A DNA stretch of 64,000 bases, from the NCBI RefSeq assembly GCF_018398335.1, contig NZ_JAHBRX010000001.1:1426001-1490000 (forward strand), given 5' to 3'. The stretch is from Chelatococcus sp. HY11 (GTDB taxonomy: Bacteria; Pseudomonadota; Alphaproteobacteria; Rhizobiales; Beijerinckiaceae). Positions within the stretch are counted from its first letter, which is position 1. Every line of letters starts with the position of its first letter. The translations under genes were made by a program, and so were the position numbers. The notes below the pieces were generated by a model. It did no database searches. It saw nothing but the letters and a program-made list of their open reading frames with translations, and was not told the origin of the DNA. Below, piece by piece: positions 18,174 through 24,998 of the stretch.

Positions 18174-18968
18174 ATGGACGCGTCCACCGTCGCGCTGATC
18201 GACGCGCGCCTCGCGGCGATCCGGCGCGATCACGCTGTGACCGTCCCGCTCGCCATCGAGAGCGGCAGCCGGGCCTGGGGCTTTCCGTCGCCGGACAGCG
18301 ACTATGATTGCCGCTTCGTCTTCATCCGGCCGATCGACCGCTATCTGACGCCCTGGCCCGATCGCGATGTCATCGAGACGCCGATCGAGGGCGACCTCGA
18401 CGTCAACGGCTGGGATCTCGGCAAGGCGCTGACGCTCATGCTCAAGGGCAACGCCGTCATCAGCGAATGGCTGACGTCGCCGATCGTCTACGGCGCCGAT
18501 CCGTGGTTCCGAGATACGTTCCTCGCCTTGGCCCGGCGCCTGGCGCGGCGCGAGCTGATCGGCCGGCACTATCTGCACCTGGGCGAGCGCCAGCGCCGCA
18601 CCTATTTCGGTGATGGCAAGGAGGTCGCGCTCAAGAAGATCTTCTATGCCCTGCGGCCCGCCATCGCGCTGCGCTGGCTCCAGCGCCACCCCGGGGCCGC
18701 GGTACCCCCGATGCACTTTCCGACCCTAATCGCCGAGGGCGAGCCGCCGGCGGAGCTTGCCGCGCTGGTCGGGGATCTCCTGGCCCGTAAGGCGATCACC
18801 CGTGAGCTGGGCGTCGGGCCGGTGCCCGAGCCCATCGCCGCCTTTATCGACAGGGAGTTTGAGGCAGCGCGCGAGGTCTTCGAGACCGGGCCGATCCCGA
18901 TCGATGAGCGCGCGAAGCATGAGGCGGAAGCGTTCTTTCGAGCGGCTGTCGAGAGGTTCGGGCGATGA
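18174..18968 (+). CDS. nucleotidyltransferase of the DNA polymerase beta superfamily (RlaP-like)
   Basis: A 264-residue protein with the Pol-beta fold signature GSRAWGFPSPDSDYDCRFVF near residue 30: GS plus the paired acidic residues (DSDYD) that bind metal. This arrangement and the length fit the RlaP/YcgL-type family (PF10127), annotated in RNA repair contexts; the substrate is unknown. I preferred the ATG at 18174, where the family-like sequence begins, over an in-frame start at 18102; neither has a good ribosome site. Its last bases overlap the next gene by ATGA. GC-rich like the host. Confidence 0.8.
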   Translation: MDASTVALIDARLAAIRRDHAVTVPLAIESGSRAWGFPSPDSDYDCRFVFIRPIDRYLTPWPDRDVIETPIEGDLDVNGWDLGKALTLMLKGNAVISEWLTSPIVYGADPWFRDTFLALARRLARRELIGRHYLHLGERQRRTYFGDGKEVALKKIFYALRPAIALRWLQRHPGAAVPPMHFPTLIAEGEPPAELAALVGDLLARKAITRELGVGPVPEPIAAFIDREFEAAREVFETGPIPIDERAKHEAEAFFRAAVERFGR

Positions 18969-19333
18969 TCACACGAGCCGACATGATACCGTTGCTGATT
19001 GCAGCAGACCCCAGCCTCGAGCCGCAATGGCGCCTGTTCCAGGAGGAATGGGCCAATGATCCCGAGCCTCCTCTGTATATAGCGCTTGGCGAATTGGCGC
19101 ATCATGTGTCTGGCAAGCTTGAACGACAGGACACAGACCTGATGCCGGCTATCTTTGCCGTCGTCGAGCGCTGGCTTGCGGACGGCGATCCCTATGTTCA
19201 GAACGCTGCGGCTGCGGGGTTTCTGGAAGACTTGCAAAACAGCGCTCTCAATTCCGCCGTCGAGCTTTCAGCCTTTCGCCAATGGCTCGGGCCTCTGAGC
19301 CTGCGCGCGTGGAACTCCCTTGATACGGCATGA
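18965..19333 (+). CDS. small helical protein coupled to the nucleotidyltransferase
   Basis: A 122-residue protein starting at an ATGA overlap with the nucleotidyltransferase stop. The body (PPLYIALGELAHHVSGKL, then GDPYVQNAAAAGFLEDLQN) looks like an all-helical HEAT-like or DUF7674-type domain found in several small immunity-like or accessory proteins. I cannot name a function. Coupled translation suggests it partners or restrains the nucleotidyltransferase, for example as an antitoxin; this is inference. Confidence 0.62.
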   Translation: MITRADMIPLLIAADPSLEPQWRLFQEEWANDPEPPLYIALGELAHHVSGKLERQDTDLMPAIFAVVERWLADGDPYVQNAAAAGFLEDLQNSALNSAVELSAFRQWLGPLSLRAWNSLDTA

Positions 19334-19479
19334 GGAGAATGCCTCGACAAGCCGTCAGATTGTCGAGCAGAAGCCAAGTTAGTCTTCGACCTGGATATAA
19401 TCTCCGGTCTCACAGTCGCGCATGAACCGTGACCCGCTATAATGTCGTGGCATTTGCATCGTGGCTGTAGAGGGAAGCA

Positions 19480-19959
19480 ATGGTAAATCTGCCGATCACC
19501 GATAGGCTCCAGATCAATGCAATTCTGGATAGGATGCTCGGTGAAGCAGATGTGTTTGCTTTAGAGGATGGGCGGCAGTTGGCGCGCCTCGTTCCATTCA
19601 CAAGCCGGTCCTCGATTATCTTGAACGCCACCACCACCGAAACGGGCTCGGGCATCACGGGTCACGCGCCAGGGATCGGCAACGTGACCGACGATCGAAA
19701 AGAGGAAAAAACTGTGACATGGGGAGACCGCCGTCTTAGGGTCGGTGGTTACAAGCTCACGCACAAGGCGGGGGAGATCCTGATCGGGCGCATGTGGGAT
19801 CACACGGAAGAGGATCCCCGCGAAGCTCTATTTCGTTACAACCCCTTATCCGGGGAGCCGATTGCTCTGGACATCTCATACCAAGCGAGCATTGGGCTAG
19901 GCCCATTGAAAGTTGGCTTTACGCGCTTCACGCTCTGGAAGAAGCCCTCGGCCGATTGA
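19480..19959 (+). CDS. hypothetical protein
   Basis: A 159-residue protein without recognised motifs. A GAGGGAAG ribosome site precedes the ATG. The sequence is mixed alpha/beta with WGDRRLRVGGYKLTHKAGEI in the middle and many aromatic and charged residues at the end. Its stop abuts a fragment of an HTH protein, so the present 3' end may be a recombination junction. Confidence 0.5.
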   Translation: MVNLPITDRLQINAILDRMLGEADVFALEDGRQLARLVPFTSRSSIILNATTTETGSGITGHAPGIGNVTDDRKEEKTVTWGDRRLRVGGYKLTHKAGEILIGRMWDHTEEDPREALFRYNPLSGEPIALDISYQASIGLGPLKVGFTRFTLWKKPSAD

Positions 19960-20330
19960 TCCACCGATCGCGGCGGCGATCGTTGATCGCCAACCGGCTG
20001 CGCGAGAAGCCGGAGCGGTCGAATAGGCAGGTCGCAGCGGAGCTGGGCGTGAGCCATACAACCGTGGCGGTGACCAGGGCCTCGCTAGAGGAGATTGGCC
20101 AGATTGGCCAATCGATCCGTGTCGAGCGCAAGGGCGGGGGCACATACCCCGCTCGCAAGCCCAAGCCTCCGGCTCCCCCGACCAACATCACCGCATTCCC
20201 GGAGCGCAGCGCGGCCGAGCGCCCGATAAAGGGCGCTGCGCCGCAGGACGCTGTCGTCACGGATATCGTGCCGATGCTGCCGCCAGCGGCGGCGAGCCCC
20301 GCACGACGTCGCGGCGCAAACGAAGCCTGC
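19960..20330 (+). pseudogene. relic of an HTH (ParB/replication-type) protein
   Basis: The plus strand reads SRRRSLIANRLREKPERSNR then QVAAELGVSHTTVAVTRASL, a classic winged HTH segment common in the C-terminal part of phage and plasmid ParB-like proteins, then a basic PARKPKPP linker and about 70 low-complexity residues. No start or N-terminal half exists for it: the frame is entered from the tail of the preceding hypothetical gene. After about 20330 the homologous look stops. Confidence 0.5.
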
Positions 20331-20418
20331 TCTCGCCTTACTGTTGCGGATTTTTGCATGGTCTGTAATTTGATGACGCGCGAGCAGGCATTACGCCTCA
20401 ATCACAGCGCACTTTATC

Positions 20419-20709
20419 ATGACACAGAAAATCGGCTTCGATGCACTCATGCAGCAAATCTGTGGCGCGTGGGGCCACTGCGGGAGCTTGCAGGCGGGAG
20501 AATATGTGCACGTGACGGATTTCATTCCCGCCTGGGGTACAGTGACCGCGACCCAGTTTGCTGAATGGGTTCTCTTAGCTGAAGGCGAGGCCGACGCCCC
20601 GGTATCCTACAGAGAGAGATGGCTGCCACGCTTGAGAGCCTCGTTCGTTGAGCACATGGGAGCAGATTGCGTGGATGCGCGGCGATTGCGGTGGCACTCG
20701 GACGAGTGA
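20419..20709 (+). CDS. hypothetical protein
   Basis: A 96-residue acidic protein (MTQKIGFDALMQQICGAWGH at the start). No family is recognised and no strong ribosome site precedes the ATG. It converges with the phage tail operon, whose terminator lies at 20763-20794. Confidence 0.45.
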   Translation: MTQKIGFDALMQQICGAWGHCGSLQAGEYVHVTDFIPAWGTVTATQFAEWVLLAEGEADAPVSYRERWLPRLRASFVEHMGADCVDARRLRWHSDE

Positions 20710-20762
20710 AACCGCCTTCCCCTCCTAATATGTCTCGCGCGCTGGGTGCGAACCAGGAACAC

Positions 20763-20794
20763 AAAAAAGGCCCGGCCGCCGTAGCGGACCGGGC
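20763..20794 (-). terminator. Rho-independent terminator of the leftward tail operon
   Basis: Read on the minus strand, GCCCGG/CCGGGC plus CCGC/GCGG form a ten-pair stem with one bulged base and a four-base loop, followed by six T residues. It lies about 40 bases after the last minus-strand gene (stop at 20835). Confidence 0.8.
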
Positions 20795-20834
20795 TATTGC
20801 TGAGTGCGGGCCGCGCCTTGAGCCGCGCCTCCGA

Positions 20835-21041
20835 TTATCGTGGAATGCGCTGGTAGCGTCGATCGGATGGATGGGGCGGATCCACCGCCAGGATCGAGAT
20901 CCGGGGCAGCGTCACCCTGACATGCCACCTCAGATCACTCGATGTGCCCAGATTGAGCAGGCGATGGGTCGAGGTGACGGTGATCTCACAGACGGCATGA
21001 ACGTGGAGCGAGATCGGGGTGGAGAGCGATGTCGCGGGCAT
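20835..21041 (-). CDS. small hypothetical phage protein
   Basis: A 68-residue protein (MPATSLSTPISLHVHAVCEI at the start). A textbook AGGAGG lies eight bases before the ATG at 21041, which decides the start. It follows the 21067-21921 gene by about 25 bases and is the last gene before the terminator. Function unknown. Confidence 0.65.
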   Translation of the reverse strand: MPATSLSTPISLHVHAVCEITVTSTHRLLNLGTSSDLRWHVRVTLPRISILAVDPPHPSDRRYQRIPR

Positions 21042-21066
21042 CTCACAGCCTCCTGGGGGCGGGCGC

Positions 21067-21921
21067 CTAATTCCCCTGCGCCAGGATCTTCCTGTCTTCG
21101 GCGATGAGTTCGCGCTCGTAGGACGGGCAATACGACATCCGCATATCAGCAACCGACGGCGCGTTGTGCTTCATGCGCCGCTCTTGCCATTCCTCGTCGG
21201 TCAGGCCGATCTCCCGGGCGTTCTTGGCGGCGATCTCGGCGTACCGCTTCCTGTCCGCGTCGCTGAGGCGTGAATACACGACCGGCACCGACGCGGCCTT
21301 GGACCGCACTGCGGGGGCCGGCGCCGCCGGAGGCTCGGCCGACCCGAAGGCAGCCGGGCTCGATCCCGCCCGCCTCATCGCCGTCGCTGCCCCGCGATAG
21401 ATGGTCGCGAGATCCGCCGCGAGGCTGGTCCGGAATTGCTTGCGCCGCGCCGGCCATTGCCCGGCCGGGATGCCGGTGGCCTCGGCCGCCTGGCAGGCCG
21501 CCGCGGCAAGCTGGGAGCGGGCCTGCGCCGCGAGCTTGATCGGGAAGCCCGCGCTGCCGAACACGACGTTCGGCCCGGCCAACGCCGCGAAGTCGCGACC
21601 AAGGCTATCGATCAAATCCAGAAGCTCCGCGCCGAAGCCGCCGTCGGCGGCCATCTCGGCAACCAGTGTCAGCCTTGTCCCGATCTCCGAGGCGTCGGCG
21701 GCGGGTCGCGCCGACAGCACCGACAGCACATCGTCACGCTCGGCGATGAGAAAGCGGATATAGCGCAGAACGAGATCATCGTCGGCGCTGCCGTGGATCT
21801 CGTCATGGGCGATGCGCCGCTCCAGCTCATGCCAGACCGCGACGAGATCGGCGATCGAGCAGGCGTCACGGTCACGGGGCGACGGGCGGGCGGTTTGGCT
21901 ATTGTCCTGGGTCATCATCAT
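21067..21921 (-). CDS. hypothetical phage protein
   Basis: A 284-residue protein with a helical N-terminal half (IADLVAVWHELERRIAHDEI) and a long Ala/Pro linker near residues 190-215, then a compact C-terminal region (LSDADRKRYAEIAAKNAREI and TDEEWQERRMKH). It may act as a structural or DNA-linked protein; no family is recognised. It is a late member of the leftward operon, separated from the upstream pair by the opposing XRE/MafI-like insert. Confidence 0.55.
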   Translation of the reverse strand: MMMTQDNSQTARPSPRDRDACSIADLVAVWHELERRIAHDEIHGSADDDLVLRYIRFLIAERDDVLSVLSARPAADASEIGTRLTLVAEMAADGGFGAELLDLIDSLGRDFAALAGPNVVFGSAGFPIKLAAQARSQLAAAACQAAEATGIPAGQWPARRKQFRTSLAADLATIYRGAATAMRRAGSSPAAFGSAEPPAAPAPAVRSKAASVPVVYSRLSDADRKRYAEIAAKNAREIGLTDEEWQERRMKHNAPSVADMRMSYCPSYERELIAEDRKILAQGN

Positions 21922-22037
21922 GTCCTCGCTCGTAAAGGCAAGCCGCGGGCGTTTGCCGACGATGGGGGTCGCGGCATTGCGGAGGCTTTAGGTCAATGGA
22001 AAAGATTGACGGCGACACGTTGCCATGAGTGCTCGAT

Positions 22038-22060
22038 ACGTCAACTGAAAAATATGACGT
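22038..22060. promoter_or_regulatory. inverted repeat upstream of the XRE gene
   Basis: ACGTCA (22038-22043) and TGACGT (22055-22060) form a perfect dyad with an 11-base spacer, 35 bases before the XRE regulator start. The position suits an operator for autoregulation. Confidence 0.4.
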
Positions 22061-22094
22061 TGCTCGTTTATCGCGATCACGCTAACGCTTGGAT

Positions 22095-22379
22095 ATGATC
22101 ACACCCGACCAATGCCGCGCCGGCAGGGCGCTTCTAGACTGGACCCAGCCCCAGCTCGCTGAGAAGGCGAATATCGGCGTCTCGACGCTGCGCGACTTCG
22201 AGATCAGCAAGCGCGTTCCGGTCAAAAACAACCTTCTTGCGATCCGGGCCGCCCTTGAGGCGGCCGGGATCGTCTTCCTGGAAGACGGCCAGCCCGCAAT
22301 CGGCAGCGGCGTCAGTCGGCGCCATCCTGCTGATGAGGGGATTAAGCCTGAACAGTTGACGAGCGCAAACGATGGATGA
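22095..22379 (+). CDS. XRE-family helix-turn-helix regulator
   Basis: A 94-residue protein starting MITPDQCRAGRALLDWTQPQ, the form shared by a common short alphaproteobacterial XRE regulator type (HTH near residues 17-40, with VSTLRDFEISKRVPV). It opposes the tail operon and overlaps the next gene by eight bases, forming a two-gene insert. A dyad at 22038-22060 could be its site. Confidence 0.8.
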   Translation: MITPDQCRAGRALLDWTQPQLAEKANIGVSTLRDFEISKRVPVKNNLLAIRAALEAAGIVFLEDGQPAIGSGVSRRHPADEGIKPEQLTSANDG

Positions 22380-22620
22380 GGACCTCCAGGCGCATTGGGA
22401 TGAGCTTGAAGTGCTGCTCGCTTGTGCCTTGGATGGTTGCAATGCGGAACGGTGTGAACTCGAAGTCAATCATGCACGCGAGTTTCTCGCGCATCGGGAA
22501 TATGGCCTAGCCGCTGAAACGCTGAGAGATCTGTCAGCCAGCGGCGATGTCGCGCTATCGTCAGAAGCAGCTCAAGCCCTGAAGCGCGCTTTGCTCTTGA
22601 TGGACATGGAGCGAGAATAG
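22372..22620 (+). CDS. MafI-like immunity protein
   Basis: An 82-residue acidic helical protein (REFLAHREYGLAAETLRDL near residue 35). The pattern of a short helix followed by FLxHxEYGLAxETL is typical of MafI-type small immunity proteins. No toxin is adjacent. Overlap with the XRE gene suggests that the pair is a moron-type insert in the phage operon. The assignment rests on pattern memory only. Confidence 0.55.
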   Translation: MDEDLQAHWDELEVLLACALDGCNAERCELEVNHAREFLAHREYGLAAETLRDLSASGDVALSSEAAQALKRALLLMDMERE

Positions 22621-22623
22621 CGG

Positions 22624-22983
22624 TCAGGCGGCGCCTCGCGCCGTCTGCTCGGCCTCGCGATCAACGAAGCTTTCCAGCGCCCTGACAATCAGGCGATCGA
22701 TGGTGAGATCGCGCCGGTCGGCGATCACCACGACGTCGTCATAGAGATCGCGCGGCAGCCGCAGCGGGACATGCCGATCATTTTCGGATCCGGCGCAGGA
22801 CAGCCCGGCAGCGCGCAGGGTGCGGCGCACATGCCAAATCGAGAGGGCGCGCTGCTCTGCGATTTCGGTTCCGCTGAGACCCTGCCCGGCGTCATGGGCG
22901 ATATGGGCCATCTGCCTCATGGTCGCGATACGATGCTCCGCCGCGACCCGGCTGGTTCCCAGTGCGGGCTTTTTTCCGGTCAT
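22624..22983 (-). CDS. small DNA-binding-type protein (HTH plus ribbon-helix-helix-like), copy 2
   Basis: A 119-residue protein with an HTH-like LSGTEIAEQRALSIWHVRRT in the middle and a C-terminal segment HVPLRLPRDLYDDVVVIADR that resembles a ribbon-helix-helix strand and helix. It shares its plan with the upstream neighbour (22980-23354): GTEIA near the HTH, LRxAG, then R/H-V-x-L-x-LPR. It overlaps that gene by ATGA, so it probably arose by tandem duplication. Probable role: regulation of, or DNA binding in, the tail operon. Confidence 0.6.
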   Translation of the reverse strand: MTGKKPALGTSRVAAEHRIATMRQMAHIAHDAGQGLSGTEIAEQRALSIWHVRRTLRAAGLSCAGSENDRHVPLRLPRDLYDDVVVIADRRDLTIDRLIVRALESFVDREAEQTARGAA

Positions 22984-23354
22984 GGCGCGTTCCCCTCGTC
23001 GAGGACGTTATCGATCAAGACCGGCTCAGTAACGCAGGCGCACAGCACAGATGCGGCCAGCGCCTGGGGCGTCATATCGCGGCGATCGGCCTGGGCCGCG
23101 AGCTTTTCGGCGTCGCGCCGGGGCAGCGTCAGCGGAAAGACCCGATGGCAGCTGGTGCCGGGCATCTCAATGCCGGCCTTGCGCAGCATCTTACACACCG
23201 CCGTGCCCGTCGTCCCGCCGAGGATCTGCGCAATCTCCGTTCCGCTCTTGCCGCTGCCGGCAAGGAAGGCAGCCCGGAGCTTCTCAGGGCCGAAATAGAC
23301 GCGGCGTGGTACGGGCCGTTTGCGCTTACGCTTGGGCTTCGGCTGCGCGGCCAT
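22980..23354 (-). CDS. small DNA-binding-type protein (HTH plus ribbon-helix-helix-like), copy 1
   Basis: A 124-residue protein with a very basic N-terminus (PKPKRKRKRPVPRR), an HTH-like KSGTEIAQILGGTTGTAVCK, LRKAGIEMPG, and HRVFPLTLPRRDAEKLAAQA near the C-terminus. It is coupled at both ends: its ATG overlaps the S49 protease stop region at 23354 and its stop overlaps the next ATG. Confidence 0.6.
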   Translation of the reverse strand: MAAQPKPKRKRKRPVPRRVYFGPEKLRAAFLAGSGKSGTEIAQILGGTTGTAVCKMLRKAGIEMPGTSCHRVFPLTLPRRDAEKLAAQADRRDMTPQALAASVLCACVTEPVLIDNVLDEGNAP

Positions 23355-24568
23355 TAGAGCGCCGACCTGCCGCGATTGGCGCGATCGGCGCGGGCCTGAG
23401 CCAGTCGCACCAGAGGCGAGGTCGAGCCGGTCTGGGACGGGGCCTGAGCATGGGCACCGCCATCGGTCTGTGCGGAGGAGCGGGCCCGGGCCTCCTCGGC
23501 GCGCTGGCGAGCGATCTGGACGATGGGCGAGACTTTTGGCGCAGGTGTAGGTGCGGTCATCGGGGAGGCTCCTGGTGCTGCGATTGCTGTGGTAGCTGGG
23601 GTGATGAGGCTGGCGATCGCCTGGCTAGATCTGGCGCCGCGTGAGGTCATGCTGTCGAGGACGCCATTGATATCGCCGAGTTCGTCGGCAAGGCCGGCCT
23701 TGATCGCCTCCCGGCCCAGAAAGATTTCGGCCTCCGTTGAGCGGACGGCGGCGGCCGAGAGGCCCTTACGGCCGGCAGCGACGCACTGCACAAACATGGA
23801 ATAGAAGGCGTCAATGTCTTTCTGGAACCTCGCCCGAACCGCTTCAGGCAATGGCTCGTACGGGTTGCCGTCAGCTTTGTGACCGCCGGCGAAAATGAGG
23901 GTGGGCTTGACACCTTCGGCCGCGAGATATTCCGAGATATCGAGATGGAGCATCACGACGCCGATCGAGCCACTCAGGCCGCTCGGAATACTGATGATCC
24001 GGGAAGCCCCCGACGCGATGGCGTAGGCGGCCGATGCCGCCATGCCATTTACCATCGCGATGACCGGCTTTTCCTCGCGCACCTTGCGGACAAGCATGGA
24101 AATCTCGAAAGCCCCGACAGCTTCACCACCCGGGCTTTCCAGATCGAGCAAGATCGCATTGATCTGCGGATCGGCCGCTGCCGAGCGCAGCGAATGCGCC
24201 AGCCCCTCATAGCTGACGAGGCCAGAGCTTGCCCCGACCCAGGCACCGCGGTTCACCAACTCACCGATGACCGAGATGATGGCTGTGCCGTTCTCGGTGA
24301 CCCGGTACGGCGTCGGCCGACCATCCGGCCCGGTCCGGTACTCGCCGATGAAGCGGCTCGCGCGGGGCGATGCGAACTCATAGGACCCGTCCGGTTTCTG
24401 CTGGCCCGCCCATGCCTGCGTCGTCGTGCCCGCATCATGGTCACCGCCGGCGCCGCTTCGCGCGTCGAAGCGCGACAACAGGAATGACGAGATCGTCCGC
24501 GCAGATGTCTCGGTCAGCAAGAGAGGGCGATTGAAAAACTGCGACGCGATGCGATGGGGCAAGATCAT
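23354..24568 (-). CDS. S49 family peptidase (phage ClpP/SppA-like protease)
   Basis: A 404-residue protein with a crotonase-fold S49 domain: DLESPGGEAVGAFEIS, VIAMVNGMAASAAYAIASGA with the probable nucleophile serine near residue 185, SGLSGSIGVVMLHLDIS and FLGREAIKAGLADELGDI. In phages such proteins process capsid and scaffold during head maturation, as lambda C does. Here no capsid gene is near and the gene follows the tape measure, which is unusual. The C-terminus carries two copies of a short motif (SPIVQIARQRAEEA and SPLVRLAQARADRA) on a low-complexity arm. Confidence 0.85.
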   Translation of the reverse strand: MILPHRIASQFFNRPLLLTETSARTISSFLLSRFDARSGAGGDHDAGTTTQAWAGQQKPDGSYEFASPRASRFIGEYRTGPDGRPTPYRVTENGTAIISVIGELVNRGAWVGASSGLVSYEGLAHSLRSAAADPQINAILLDLESPGGEAVGAFEISMLVRKVREEKPVIAMVNGMAASAAYAIASGASRIISIPSGLSGSIGVVMLHLDISEYLAAEGVKPTLIFAGGHKADGNPYEPLPEAVRARFQKDIDAFYSMFVQCVAAGRKGLSAAAVRSTEAEIFLGREAIKAGLADELGDINGVLDSMTSRGARSSQAIASLITPATTAIAAPGASPMTAPTPAPKVSPIVQIARQRAEEARARSSAQTDGGAHAQAPSQTGSTSPLVRLAQARADRANRGRSAL

Positions 24569-24966
24569 CGGTTGCCTCGTTTGCGTTCAGCTTCAGCCGC
24601 GCGCTCGCGGGCGATGTCCAAGAGGGGAGATCCACCGGCGACGGCTGGGCCGGCAGACAGCTTCGGCGGCGGGGCGGCGGACACGATGGCGGTGGCGTCG
24701 TCTCGCGCCGCGGCTGCGGCTAGCACTGCGGCGCCGAGCGTGCCGGGGTCGACCGCTAGCTCCAGCGCCCGCTTGGTGTCAACCACGATGCCCTGGCGCC
24801 TAGCGATGGCCGCAATTTCTACGATCTCGGTCGCGCGCTGCCGCTCAATGAGCGCATTGGCCGCTGCCGCCGTCCTCGGCACGGCCGCGAGGTCAATCTC
24901 GCCGAAGCCGATGGCCTGCTCGATCGCAGCCGCTTCTTCGCTTTCGTCGTCGTTGTTGTCGACCAT
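24565..24966 (-). CDS. hypothetical phage protein ending in an S49-like tail motif
   Basis: A 133-residue, Ala-rich, largely helical protein ending SPLLDIARERAAEAERKRGN. This last motif matches those at the C-terminus of the downstream S49 protease, so the two may bind the same partner. It overlaps the protease start by ATGA and follows the tape measure by 32 bases. Confidence 0.6.
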   Translation of the reverse strand: MVDNNDDESEEAAAIEQAIGFGEIDLAAVPRTAAAANALIERQRATEIVEIAAIARRQGIVVDTKRALELAVDPGTLGAAVLAAAAARDDATAIVSAAPPPKLSAGPAVAGGSPLLDIARERAAEAERKRGNR

Positions 24967-24998
24967 CGATGTGTCTCTTCTCCTTGGGGCGCTAGGGT

